NCBI GenBank assembly: GCA_031841125.1
Contig: CM063111.1
Coordinates: forward strand, 58,589,535 to 58,653,534
Reading direction: 5' to 3'
Length of the DNA: 64,000 nucleotides
Origin: Acanthococcus lagerstroemiae
Lineage: Eukaryota; Arthropoda; Insecta; Hemiptera; Eriococcidae
The stretch's first letter is position 1. The number at the start of each line of letters is the position of its first letter. The position numbers and the translations under genes were made by a program. The notes beneath the pieces were generated by a model that did no database searches, was not told the origin of the DNA, and was given only the letters and a program-made list of their open reading frames with translations. Positions 33,301 to 37,376 of the stretch are shown one piece after another.

Positions 33301-36196
33301 TGCACATTTCCGAATCATAATTTTTCTTGAGATCATATGTCGATTGACTTACCCGTCACAATGTTCGTGAAAATTTGTAGCTTAAAATGAGGTTTTCGGT
33401 TTTCTTTTCTCGTACGAGCTATTTCTGAATCATAATTTATGCCGAATATGAAAGCCATTTTAGATTCCTTTTGTCACAAATTTATTTATCGAATCGTATC
33501 GTTTATTTTTCCCATTTGTCGACGAAATATTGTGTGATAAGTATTCTTCGGGTTCATTCAAATTTTTCTTGAGATCATGTGTCGATTGATTTATCTGTAA
33601 AAATTCGTAGCTGATAAGTTTTTTCACGTACGAGTTATTTTTGAGTCATCATGAGCTAAATATGAAAGCCATTTTCAGATTATTAATAGCCTTTGTATAA
33701 AAAATATATCTTTCGAGATAATGTTTTCAAGACCTCTACAACATATTGGGAGGTAAAAATTCTGCGTATGTCGATTTTTTTCTCATTTTTCATGAAATAA
33801 TCTATGAATGAACAGTATCGATATGATCAGTATTTGAACGACATCAGAATTGTGAGAGTGAGCAATCTGATGTACAAAATTCATTGTATTCATTTTCCGA
33901 AATCTATGAATGCAAGTAAATTAAATTTCTTAAAATCTAGGGAAAATGTTCATTGTAGAACATTAAATTGGGATAGATGATTCACTGTACTTCTAACTTC
34001 TGGTTTATGATGAGTTTATGAATGTAATTTTGCATTCAGGACGTGAATTACTCGTTCTATAAAAATAAATTCCAAATTTGGTTTCCAATGATACATATAG
34101 TTTACAAATTTGTTAATCATGTTTTCATACAATCTATTTTAACATTTCTTGAATACAAAATAGACATACTTAAGAGGTAATATTTGAAACTTTCAGGAAT
34201 GTTATGAAAAAGTATTACGTATCATCAGTGTACGATCGAAACTTGAAAATTTCGTGGACAAAAACTATCCATTGAGAATAAACAGTAAAACCAGCGAAAC
34301 CGTTTATGGAAAGCCCGATTCTTCGTACTGCGATGCGCTTAACGAAATGCTAGTTTCCCAGAATGTAAGGTTTACGCAAGACGTGTTTATTGTAATGATC
34401 CGGAATCGTTTGGATGATAGAAATATAACACCAGCGGTTTTTATGAAATTCGCACGCTGGTTATATAATCAAATGAGCGATAAAACGTGCCACAAGATGG
34501 CACAATTTAGTCCACCATTACCCAAGTTTGATGATGACAGAGCAATAAAGGAAATGCTAAAAGCTGTAGAAATTGACGAAGATGATCCGGCTGTCATTTG
34601 TATACAGATCATTTTACAACCCCTGGATTTACCGCCTATCGTAACAGGAACCACTCCATAGATTTCTGCGATTTATAGTCAAAATTTTGTTTTTTTTATT
34701 TTAGAATTTTTTTAAACAAATTTTTATCTACCCATTTAAGAGGTCAAGACAATATTAGAATGTAAGATTTCCTTTATTTGAATTTGTCTACGTATTGATG
34801 TAGTAATTGTAGAATTTTGATATTAGTCTGTAATTTCAAATAAAAATAATTCATTTTTCGCTCCATAGTTGTGCCAGTTTATTGATGTGAACGACTCGAC
34901 AAGTTTTGAAAAAAAAAATCAATTAACATAAAATTTGATCAGTTCCATCGTAAAACTATCGTACACAGAGATATATCAAATATGAATCGTGAAGATTATC
35001 AATAACAATCCGTAAATATTAAAAATTTTACGTTGAATCTGTTCACACTGATCATGAAATTAAAAAAAATTTTCGCGTTGAATTTGTTCACCCTGAACTG
35101 GTTGACCACGTCGAAGTGACTACGTGTCTTTCTCTTTCCAATACGCACTTAAAATTGGTTTAACATGGCTGACGGGAATAACATAAATCTTCTGTTATTA
35201 AGTGAATTAAACGCTTTGATGAAGACAGTTAATAAAGCTTCTCAGAGTAAGGAAGAATTGAATTCTTTGAGAAATAGTATAATGATTGGTGATATTAAAA
35301 TTTGTAATAAACATTTAAAGTCTTGTATTCGTGATCTATTAAATTTAAAATTTGATCGTTCTAAATCAAATCATAAATTATATGGAGAGGAACTCAATGC
35401 TTATTTGACGAGTAAGTTGATTATTTTTGTTTTATACCAAAGGTAAGAAAATTTTATAAGAGAAAGGGTTGAAAAATAGGAAATTGATGGAACTTGGATA
35501 CAAAATTTATAAAATTTTCGAATAAGAGGAGATGGAAAACAATTGTGAAAATAATTAATATTAGCTTAAAAACAGTTAAATCTTCAATATGAAATTTTAG
35601 GGAAATTTTGTTTTTTCTTGGGAACAGAAAAATGGGGAGAAAGTAAATGAAATCTTCAAGTGGGCTAGAATAAATGTAATGTATCATTTTTTTTCTTCAG
35701 AGGTGAAAAATGGGGAAAGAAGTGAAAGAAATCTTCAACTATGCCAAGAGTATTATTACCTATCACAGATTGATGATTTCTATGAGAGAAAGAGTTGAAA
35801 GATAGGAAATTGATATAATTTGGATACAACATTTATAAAATTTTCAAACTAGAGGAGATGAGAAAATAGGATGAAATGATTAAAATTATCCTTAAAAATA
35901 GTTAAATATTCAATACGGAAATTAAGAGAATTTTTATTTTTTCTTGAGAACTGAAAAATGGGGGGAAAAAGTAAGAGAAATCATTACTGCGCTAGAACAT
36001 ACATAAGGTATCTACTAGTAGGAAGTTTATAAAAATTACAATAGGTATATTATAACGTAGGTAACACCACAAGTAAGTTCTCTGACAATGGTGTACTCAC
36101 TTGAATGTGGGAGAGAGTATTAAGTGCGGTAAACAGCGCTGTAAAACACAGGGAAATATGAATGTCATTCTTCAATTTTTGACTAACCAGAAACAT
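12349..36196 (-). CDS. UNC93-like transmembrane protein, copy C (complete, 8 exons)
   Basis: Full-length paralogue; minus-strand exons are 36196-36101, 18282-18113, 17390-17217, 15559-15294, 15202-15080, 14944-14779, 12948-12813 and 12567-12349 (stop). Together they give 1,350 bases: 449 residues plus stop, a usual size for this family. Every junction has GT..AG and the phases join. The start ATG in exon 1 (MFLVSQKLKND) aligns with that of copy A. Family-like blocks: PNYTADGYVCFGIMY and LSPAIIVVLGRK in exon 2, GGIGGALLWTGQANYL in exon 3, a helix plus charged loop in exon 4, FLGLPDSA in exon 6, and YPNDSAPAFAVFKFIR in exon 7. Exon 8 ends in a polar tail after the last helix. It is predicted to be a polytopic MFS-fold membrane protein; substrate or partner unknown. 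Intron 1 (36100-18283) is 17.8 kb because three mobile elements sit in it, including the Polinton-like element. Confidence 0.88.
13987..14126. repeat. TTACCC-rich inverted-repeat element, copy 2
   Basis: About 140 bp with good inverted ends, CCCGATGCGCAA on the left and TTGCACATCGGG on the right, and an interior of TTACCC words ending in GGTAACTGGTGGGA. It is a cleaner copy of the element at 10363-10617. It lies in the intron between exons 6 and 7 of UNC93-like copy C. Confidence 0.65.
15560..17216. other. Intron 3 of UNC93-like copy C, no gene seen
   Basis: The stretch between exons 4 and 3 holds runs of degenerate GAACTTGAAC-type words (about 15,780-16,100) and otherwise unremarkable DNA. 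The small open frames do not resemble a known domain. Confidence 0.45.
19554..20480. mobile_element. Inverted-repeat DNA element with TA target site
   Basis: A 927-bp element whose ends are inverted copies: CAGTAGGGGAGAGTGGGGAG on the left, and on the right a sequence whose complement reads CAGGGGAGAGTGGGGAGGAT. Both then continue into an ATCGGAC or ATTCGGAC block. It is flanked by TA on each side. It has no intact gene, and the interior repeats the motif TTCGGACAAA several times. The TA site suggests a Tc1/mariner-mobilised non-autonomous element. It lies in intron 1 of UNC93-like copy C. Confidence 0.65.
20490..21130. other. Intron 1 spacer, nothing recognised
   Basis: Unremarkable intronic DNA between two mobile elements; only short open frames without recognisable domains. 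Confidence 0.4.
21136..22230. mobile_element. Long inverted-repeat (fold-back-like) element
   Basis: Two inverted arms of roughly 260-280 bp, left about 21136-21400 and right about 21950-22230, flank a 550-bp centre. Matching blocks in order include GAGAATGTTACTACAATGAC, GACATCAT, ATGATATCCGC, CAATTGTGCGCGCGCATTAG, CATAGTCGAGCGCTGCGACG and CAGCTGTCGC. The arms are moderately diverged. Outer limits are uncertain because weaker similarity continues outward, and no target duplication was fixed. No gene was recognised inside. It lies in intron 1 of UNC93-like copy C, about 360 bp from the Polinton-like element. Confidence 0.65.
22591..22596 (+). repeat. Target-site duplication AGTAGG, left
   Basis: The hexamer AGTAGG directly precedes the left inverted repeat and recurs in the same orientation immediately after the right one (36017-36022). 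Six base pairs is the length typical of Polinton/Maverick integration. Confidence 0.85.
22597..22828 (+). repeat. Left terminal inverted repeat (232 bp)
   Basis: Starts AGTAGATACCTTATG and ends CTTTCAACTCTTTCTCT. Read against the reverse complement of 35785-36016 it shows no mismatch by eye, and the similarity stops abruptly at 22828/35785. It is AT-rich and non-coding. Confidence 0.9.
22976..23102 (+). promoter_or_regulatory. Tandem pair of dyad-containing repeats near left end
   Basis: Two direct repeats, 22976-23042 and 23043-23102, each starting AATCGTATTTAAAGAACTGC and ending GTCTGCTACGTCATCAA. Each contains a palindrome, AGACATATATGTCT in the first and AGACATGCATGTCT in the second. Unit 1 has an extra CTTTTG hexamer. 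CTACGTCATC resembles a CRE/ATF-type site. The pair lies between the left terminal repeat and the 3' end of the 23334-24020 gene, so a role in replication or transcription near the terminus is possible but unproven. Confidence 0.5.
23334..24020 (-). CDS. Left-end protein of the element, HTH-like C-terminal region
   Basis: A 228-residue protein if translation begins at the ATG ending at 24020 (MTIVNNISL). I prefer this start because the inverted paralogue at 35165 begins at the same point (MADGNNINL); the frame stays open upstream to 24101, but those codons lie in a 32-bp tandem repeat. The N-terminal half is shared with the paralogue (ELNSLVK, TASQSEE, then LCGQDLHLYLISLL). The C-terminal part, around FVEKEFGISDRHALRLRRIGE followed by an LENLAITIDEFYQRIKEI helix, resembles the helix-turn-helix plus helical layout of some phage and bacterial DUF3102-like DNA-binding proteins; this is a pattern resemblance, not a search result. 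Its position beside the terminus would suit a terminus-binding or regulatory protein. Function unknown. Confidence 0.7.
   Translation of the reverse strand: MTIVNNISLESSLKELNSLVKIFTTASQSEEKRKELESGELCLPKMKHTNKILKSITKRKSRSSKKLCGQDLHLYLISLLIRYVPSKNEFPLYSENNFDELSEFLRGTGKKILKFSSKKLFSDYCRYGYFLNKVFHLYREKLDRKEVSIPFSIFVEKEFGISDRHALRLRRIGEIWFQYKRLENLAITIDEFYQRIKEIQSLMNNHRNLAAYWKDDLASDSVDIIKVE
24053..24116 (+). repeat. 32-bp perfect tandem duplication
   Basis: Two adjacent identical copies of a 32-bp unit beginning GAACATGAGGAACACAAACA, at 24053-24084 and 24085-24116. They sit just upstream of the start of the 23334-24020 gene, and their duplication creates the apparent N-terminal extension of that frame. 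They could be repeated promoter elements. Confidence 0.75.
24415..24732 (+). CDS. Small protein of unknown function (105 aa)
   Basis: An open frame from ATG to stop with a charged, helix-rich product; the middle (KQVKYKKLMVNIVAHLSVLSKMIEKEIKDL) could form a short amphipathic helix or coiled coil. It is AT-rich like the polymerase gene. It faces the acidic-protein gene at 24748-25038 with a 15-bp gap between the two stops, so the pair is convergent. It does not resemble the Polinton capsid, protease or integrase families. No function assigned. Confidence 0.55.
   Translation: MEVYKNSSIDLKEFDFESFIPYFKQPIDYTKSNYETLMDPLSDKIQHLSKSKQVKYKKLMVNIVAHLSVLSKMIEKEIKDLNKVKPILENDLESDIEINYLPNGV
24748..25038 (-). 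CDS. Small highly acidic protein (96 aa)
   Basis: Nearly half of the residues are Asp, Glu or Asn, with blocks such as DYESDDSGNDSDPENYF and a C-terminal EDLMEDDSD. Such composition suggests a disordered DNA-mimic, nucleoplasmin-like or transcription-acidic tail, but nothing specific can be assigned. It is transcribed in the same direction as the polymerase gene and 85 bp downstream of the next small gene. Confidence 0.55.
   Translation of the reverse strand: MENDNEDIIIDYNNNPEEYNLEDLYDFEFYEPPDSDYESDDSGNDSDPENYFNNLNECRPKSFIYGFDPEDFISDPDSEAEPDEGIQEDLMEDDSD
25125..25412 (-). CDS. Small acidic protein (95 aa)
   Basis: Starts MCCEDIEITIEDNPEEFFEF and ends with an acidic, aromatic-rich region (YDDFDYDYRGYNEDDVFYL). 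An overlapping second frame (25109-25333) is basic and is judged the shadow. AT-rich codon use matches the polymerase. It may be related to the acidic protein at 24748-25038 (both contain NPEE and repeated Asp/Tyr), but this is weak. Function unknown. Confidence 0.5.
   Translation of the reverse strand: MCCEDIEITIEDNPEEFFEFIRVLKNLETFYEISIFNKEKTKAIENLENCFQLPFFKEEFNFYNSLDYDDFDYDYRGYNEDDVFYLSEDFYTWFL
25413..25889. other. AT-rich spacer inside the element
   Basis: Non-coding, very AT-rich DNA between the small acidic gene and the polymerase stop. No repeat or gene was recognised. Confidence 0.5.
25890..30080 (-). CDS. polB: Family B DNA polymerase, protein-primed (Polinton/virus) type
   Basis: An uninterrupted 1,396-residue frame. 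The 3'-5' exonuclease shows Exo I as YADFES (Asp477, Glu479), an Exo II-like HNFSGYDAHLF (about 697-706) and Exo III YNIIDVLLL (Tyr870, Asp874). Polymerase motif A is YLDANNLYGWAM (969-980), motif B KLMNNSVFGRTM (1114-1125), motif C YTDTDS (1211-1216), and KLY (1279-1281) follows as the KxY motif. Before the exonuclease lies a Cys/His finger (CKMC at 422-425, HKNYC at 438-442). Between Exo I and Exo II lies a second Cys/His cluster: CHIC at 594-597, then DHDHLTGEYRGAAHSNCN at 665-682. Residues 293-400 (NKCYLWSIL ... SHYCLI) form the extension common in Polinton and adintovirus polymerases. It would replicate the element, presumably primed by a terminal protein. Start ATG at 30080, 45 bp after the zinc-finger gene stop, suggesting joint transcription. 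Confidence 0.95.
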   Translation of the reverse strand: MNSKNQVLISVIQNESGKRDTSIAQWIQFFKVHNFYANKTTRQIEHYLRKYRIFIAFRGREVVEKLNELYFILLPKLTQSRLPDPNILEITFTLTKEEVNTWLTGTPFKFEDNNEDIFGSNRRENDLKIRPRVVDENFRSRHIQFEIQNEWEIQDLKEFLDIMKKPTFGLLKKWIHLHDGIRANFCVSATYERRGHTETIETDTMHLQTTNYIFLRESNLDEMYDNVIDYIIGRHENIQDNLEGTQWVLISINSFRININRYDPLRAGSYIELPKILASKKAIINIKNENDNKCYLWSILGGLFPVDKDPQRVAKYKKYEHIFDKALEGIEFPMKVQNNNKFVNRVNNLNLIEGGLSINIYHHNNQYKIQPLSDITKDEKKNHIDLLFLKDNSGNSHYCLIKDLWKLVGKQVTQNCKKRYLCKMCLNSFPCEKILSDHKNYCGLNKPVKVILPNKADNIVEFKNYNHSMKAPFAIYADFESLIKKLNQARELNVKIEKLSKKLNKTKEEVEKYESYTIKLQRHFPISFVYYIKYSNGEIKENLFEYFGLDAPKKLYEKLKEDVLFIAREYLDKKMIMKELSETQKMEYKYSKTCHICERKLEDTPPLVEKEIRVWNKKIDIICSILLKIEDEDRKKELNDELSKLKQLVDTARASEVLNKMKVRDHDHLTGEYRGAAHSNCNLNYKVPRFIPIYFHNFSGYDAHLFVKEFGEDYNNIKLIPNNEEKYISFSKIIKYDSGIRNTKGEIINYNIELRFLDSYKFLSSSLSELAKNLKRCHFKNLKRWFNEKVAKNLSEMERKYLFKLLSKKLAYPYDYMNSLEKYNKTKLPSKENFYNLLNDEHVDAGEYYYAEEIWKYFNIQSMKEFTMLYNIIDVLLLTDIMENFRETSLRIYKLDPVWYYTTPGFAWDCMLKTTKQKLELLTDVDMLLMFERAKRGGISQCSNRYAKANNKYMGKKFDKNKDSVFIQYLDANNLYGWAMCKYLPYGGFEWKNPEYFDENRIIKMKDDQKIGYLFEVDLKYPKELHDKHSDLPYCPENVIDNNQLPKLFTTLYDKKKYVLHYLNLKQALKAGLKLEKIHRVIKFDQSDWMKVYIEKNTELRQKAKNDFEKDFFKLMNNSVFGRTMMNVRKHVDIKLISEGNKYTKYVSKPNFEKSTFFGKNLAAVQMRKTEIKFNQPIYVGVAILDISKTLMYDFYYRLKERYGDRIKLLYTDTDSLIIAVKTEDFYENMKGMIDEFDTSDYKKDNIYGLPQVNKKVLGKFKDEMNGKILEEFIGLASKLYSNKVFASNDDLMKKAKGVKKSIVKNQITHDDYKICLEKKITKTIKQKMIRSTKHNIYTIEQNKRGLSSFDDKRCLVDGQTDTIPWGYCNTIPRDKFIEHLKNLGRKATSKSIVTT
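30126..30578 (-). CDS. Zinc-finger protein upstream of the polymerase (150 aa)
   Basis: It contains a CxxC...CxxC knuckle (Cys68, Cys71, Cys87, Cys90) with KNIEEFARNQNWCKEC spacing, as in recombination endonuclease VII-like and related viral proteins. A C-terminal single finger has Cys123-x-Cys125 and His137/His143 (CGKVINSVSYKAHLKTKSH), a type common in small proteins of large DNA viruses. A basic helical linker joins them. It is immediately upstream of the polymerase on the same strand. A DNA- or RNA-binding role is likely; nuclease activity is not shown because the HNH catalytic histidines are absent from the knuckle. Confidence 0.7.
   Translation of the reverse strand: MELVDTLASTSDYILRDTCKSTMSDSENSKAINKMLTEKGSTFKEYNVDEFLQKLMLTIHLLENGKYCTKCKNNKNIEEFARNQNWCKECKNTLFKEYYNRNQEKMKENLKKDYEKRKNLMICTCGKVINSVSYKAHLKTKSHYNLLNEK
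30579..30931. other. Spacer with short degenerate direct repeats
   Basis: An AT-rich gap containing repeated words such as CCATCCTAAAA and TCAAATTATGTCTG at irregular spacing. It could hold the promoter for the zinc-finger and polymerase genes. No gene seen. Confidence 0.5.
30932..31549 (-). CDS. Coiled-coil protein of the element (205 aa)
   Basis: The protein is dominated by helix-forming heptads, with an N-terminal ELEGLDRIISKNKELEELIR coiled coil and charged helices to about residue 130. A more polar C-terminal region ends in NVPSLSNDATIIQQN. No membrane segment or catalytic signature was seen. It is on the same strand as the polymerase and may be a structural or replication accessory protein. 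It has no resemblance I can see to the Polinton minor or major capsid. Confidence 0.6.
   Translation of the reverse strand: MESQIKRYMPSKVELEGLDRIISKNKELEELIRDEESNLERIIQAIDGLKNINTNMKIIMKQFFIALQQTSMTSDIYKYANFKNQELIENLLEREEKYKKIIKSQAEKHNDNSGIEELNNVFSTIIVDSKDKKISKYMTKTLKDIKFHDDFKPIFSEIGTKELTRDELKQMKSDPRKGPRFNNIKKITTVNVPSLSNDATIIQQN
31601..31650 (+). repeat. (ATGGT)10 microsatellite
   Basis: Ten perfect pentamers ATGGT, with related GGTAATAAGGT-type words extending to about 31730. It lies between two divergently transcribed genes (30932-31549 minus and 31756-32103 plus). Confidence 0.9.
31756..32103 (+). CDS. Small HTH-like protein (115 aa)
   Basis: The first 55 residues (MTPNELVQILKEYN ... FSLKYKITEKTILKYLKEYKI) form a helix-turn-helix of Psq/Trp-repressor-like layout, in which the RSFSLKYKITEKTILKYL stretch would be the DNA-reading helices. 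The rest is a polar Asn/Ser/Lys/Gln-rich tail that is probably disordered. It is transcribed away from the coiled-coil gene across the ATGGT microsatellite. It may be a transcription regulator of the element or the DNA-binding remnant of a longer recombinase; the second cannot be shown here. Confidence 0.6.
   Translation: MTPNELVQILKEYNFKKNSVRSFSLKYKITEKTILKYLKEYKIPYNNRKISYEMSRNCLGQYTFKNDTNNITHKSCQNSSQPNSDTKNKNKTSSTQQSSSQSVNHNYQNKKVLVV
32628..34661 (+). CDS. Spliced coiled-coil gene inside the element, possible captured host gene
   Basis: Exons by eye: 32628-32646, 32702-32832, 32924-33111, 33189-33252 and 34198-34661, with GT and AG at each border. The last exons join in one frame: VQLERRLEDILWPVRV, then ECYEKVLRIISVR, continuing to the stop at 34661. 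Exon 3 starts as an acidic/basic coiled coil (EVKEKEQLIEKTQ) but reaches a stop unless one base is skipped near 33045, after which EEEKAEYKSKLEASERDK continues. Either the gene carries a 1-bp insertion or an alternative acceptor at 32964 is used, which also restores frame. The first 370 bases upstream and the exons are visibly less AT-rich than the element's other genes. A polyadenylation signal follows at 34839. The C-terminal domain (YCDALNEMLVSQ, RFTQDVFIVMIRNRL) is unrecognised. Function unknown; presence of introns points to host origin. Confidence 0.6.
34839..34844 (+). terminator. AATAAA polyadenylation signal
   Basis: Canonical AATAAA 178 bp after the stop of the spliced gene, on the same strand and followed by T-rich DNA. 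Confidence 0.5.
35165..35446 (+). pseudogene. Truncated inverted paralogue of the left-end protein
   Basis: The 93 residues (MADGNNINL...) align with the first third to half of the 23334-24020 protein: ELNALMK against ELNSLVK, KASQSKEE against TASQSEEK, and YGEELNAYLTSKLIIFVLYQR against CGQDLHLYLISLLIRYVPSK. The frame then stops, 12 bp before a diverged terminal repeat. The HTH-like C-terminal half is absent. A GTAAG follows the last codons, so it could instead be the first exon of a spliced gene, but no continuation was found before the end of the element. It is in inverse orientation to its partner at the other end. Confidence 0.65.
35459..35685 (+). repeat. Internal diverged copy of the right terminal repeat
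   Basis: Aligns along its whole length, and in the same orientation, with the functional right repeat at 35785-36016: both start AGAGAAAG(G/A)GTTGAAA and end near GGCTAGAA or GCGCTAGAA followed by ATGTATC or GGTATC. Many substitutions and small gaps separate them. It lies 100 bp inside the present end. Confidence 0.8.
35699..35750 (+). repeat. Fragment of a third terminal repeat copy
   Basis: Matches the outer quarter of the right repeat (GAAAAATGGGGAAAGAAG against GAAAAATGGGGGGAAAAAG, then GAAAGAAATCTTCAACTATGCC against GAGAAATCATTACTGCGC). It sits between the diverged internal copy and the current terminal repeat. Confidence 0.6.
35785..36016 (-). repeat. Right terminal inverted repeat (232 bp)
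   Basis: Reverse complement of the left repeat without a visible difference; its outer end is CTTATGTATGTTC-type sequence finishing GGTATCTACT. It is immediately followed by the AGTAGG target duplication. Confidence 0.9.
36017..36022 (+). repeat. Target-site duplication AGTAGG, right
   Basis: Second copy of the hexamer found at 22591-22596, directly after the right terminal repeat and 78 bp before the exon 1 donor of UNC93-like copy C. Confidence 0.85.
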
Positions 36197-37101
36197 AATT
36201 CTACCACAAAACACTTTTGAGCACCAAAGCACGTGAACGAGTTTCAGCAACTGTCGGAAAATTAATACTAAGGAACGCTCGTGATGTCGCTTAGAACAAA
36301 AATACGTCACCAAATCTATAATATGTTCGCGCACGCGGAATCTGGTTTCAATTTGTTGTTCTTTAGAGACACTGTATTAGTGCCATAACCGGCCGGACGC
36401 ATTGTTTAAAGACCCCTTCAAGAAACACTTATAGAAGAAAGAATCTACATTTTTTTATCAACGATTTTAATTAATTCTGCAAACGAATTTCGCTACATTG
36501 ATTTCGAGAACCAGTTAATCTACGAACATCTAAAATAAAAACTTGCGGATAAGTGAAACTGACCTCATTTTATATGTACAACGTGGAAGAGAACACAAAA
36601 CTCTATACGCTGTTGACTGTAGTTTCAACATAGGCGTAAACAGAGGAGGTAGCCCTGGATTTTCTGAAAGCCCCCCCACCGAAAAAACTGATCGAAAGAA
36701 TTTTTAGCATTATTTTGATACTTGTCAACTATCTCCCTACTCCAGGTTGGTTATTACGCTTACGGATTTAAATGTTTCAGTTAAACCAAAAAGAAAATAA
36801 TAAAATAAGAACGTCAGAGACGCGGGAAGGAAATCATGAGAGGGAGGCAGATCAGAAATTTGATGGCTGAACTTTTTCATTATTTTTCCCTTTTTCTGTT
36901 AGAAACTCAATACTAATCGGGGGAGGGGGTAGGAAAGTCGAGGCATACACGTGACATTTCAGAACAGATGGGATAACTTATTTAGCGACAATGTACACCG
37001 TACACATTTTAACAACAGTAGTCGGAACCAAACAAAATTTTAAAATTATAAAATTCTGTTTCTTGGAAGATCGAAAATCCGCCCTCCCTCACACGAGCGC
37101 T
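36197..37101. other. Upstream of UNC93-like copy C, no gene seen
   Basis: Contains the presumed promoter of copy C but no clear TATA box. Around 36640-36770 there is a segment related, in inverse orientation, to 10640-10830 (AGTATCAAAATAATGCTAA / TTAGCATTATTTTGATACTTG), which marks an unclassified dispersed repeat. Confidence 0.45.
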
Positions 37102-37368
37102 CAGGGCCAGATTTAGGGGGGGCATGGGGCCTCGGGCCCGCACAAATTGGGGGCCCGCACATTTTTCATTGCATGCTTGTACAGACGCGCGCACTACGTA
37201 CGCTCACGTACAATATAAAATACCTATAATAATGACGATAATGACGATAATGACGATATTAATAATAATAATAACAATGAAAATGATGATCAATGTTGCT
37301 AAAAAAAATTTTTGGGGGCCCACACAAAATTTGGGCCCCGGGCCCGCAAGTGCCTAAATCAGGCCCTG
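37102..37368. mobile_element. hAT-like miniature element, CAGGGCC family
   Basis: A 267-bp element with inverted ends CAGGGCCAGATTTAGG and CAGGGCCTGATTTAGG. It is flanked by CGAGCGCT and CGGGCGCT, which match at 7 of 8 positions. The interior has GGGCCCGCAC-type GC-rich subterminal repeats and an AATAATGACGATAATGACG microsatellite. CAGGGCC-type ends with 8-bp duplications are diagnostic of hAT elements. Confidence 0.85.
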
Positions 37369-37376
37369 CGGGCGCT

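Larger units (their letters stand above)
22597..36016 (-). mobile_element. Polinton/Maverick-like element with protein-primed-type DNA polymerase
   Basis: A 13,420-bp unit bounded by 232-bp inverted repeats (22597-22828 and 35785-36016) that I read as identical, with AG...CT termini and a 6-bp target duplication. Together these are the hallmarks of Polintons, the self-synthesising virus-related DNA transposons. It carries an intact family B polymerase and seven further recognised small genes that are mostly AT-rich, plus a spliced gene in the right arm. I saw no retroviral-type integrase, FtsK/HerA ATPase, cysteine protease or capsid gene, and at 13.4 kb it is shorter than the usual 15-20 kb. 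It would therefore need integrase from another element. It is inserted in intron 1 of UNC93-like copy C, 84 bp from the exon 1 donor. Identical repeats and an unbroken polymerase imply recent insertion. Confidence 0.88.
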
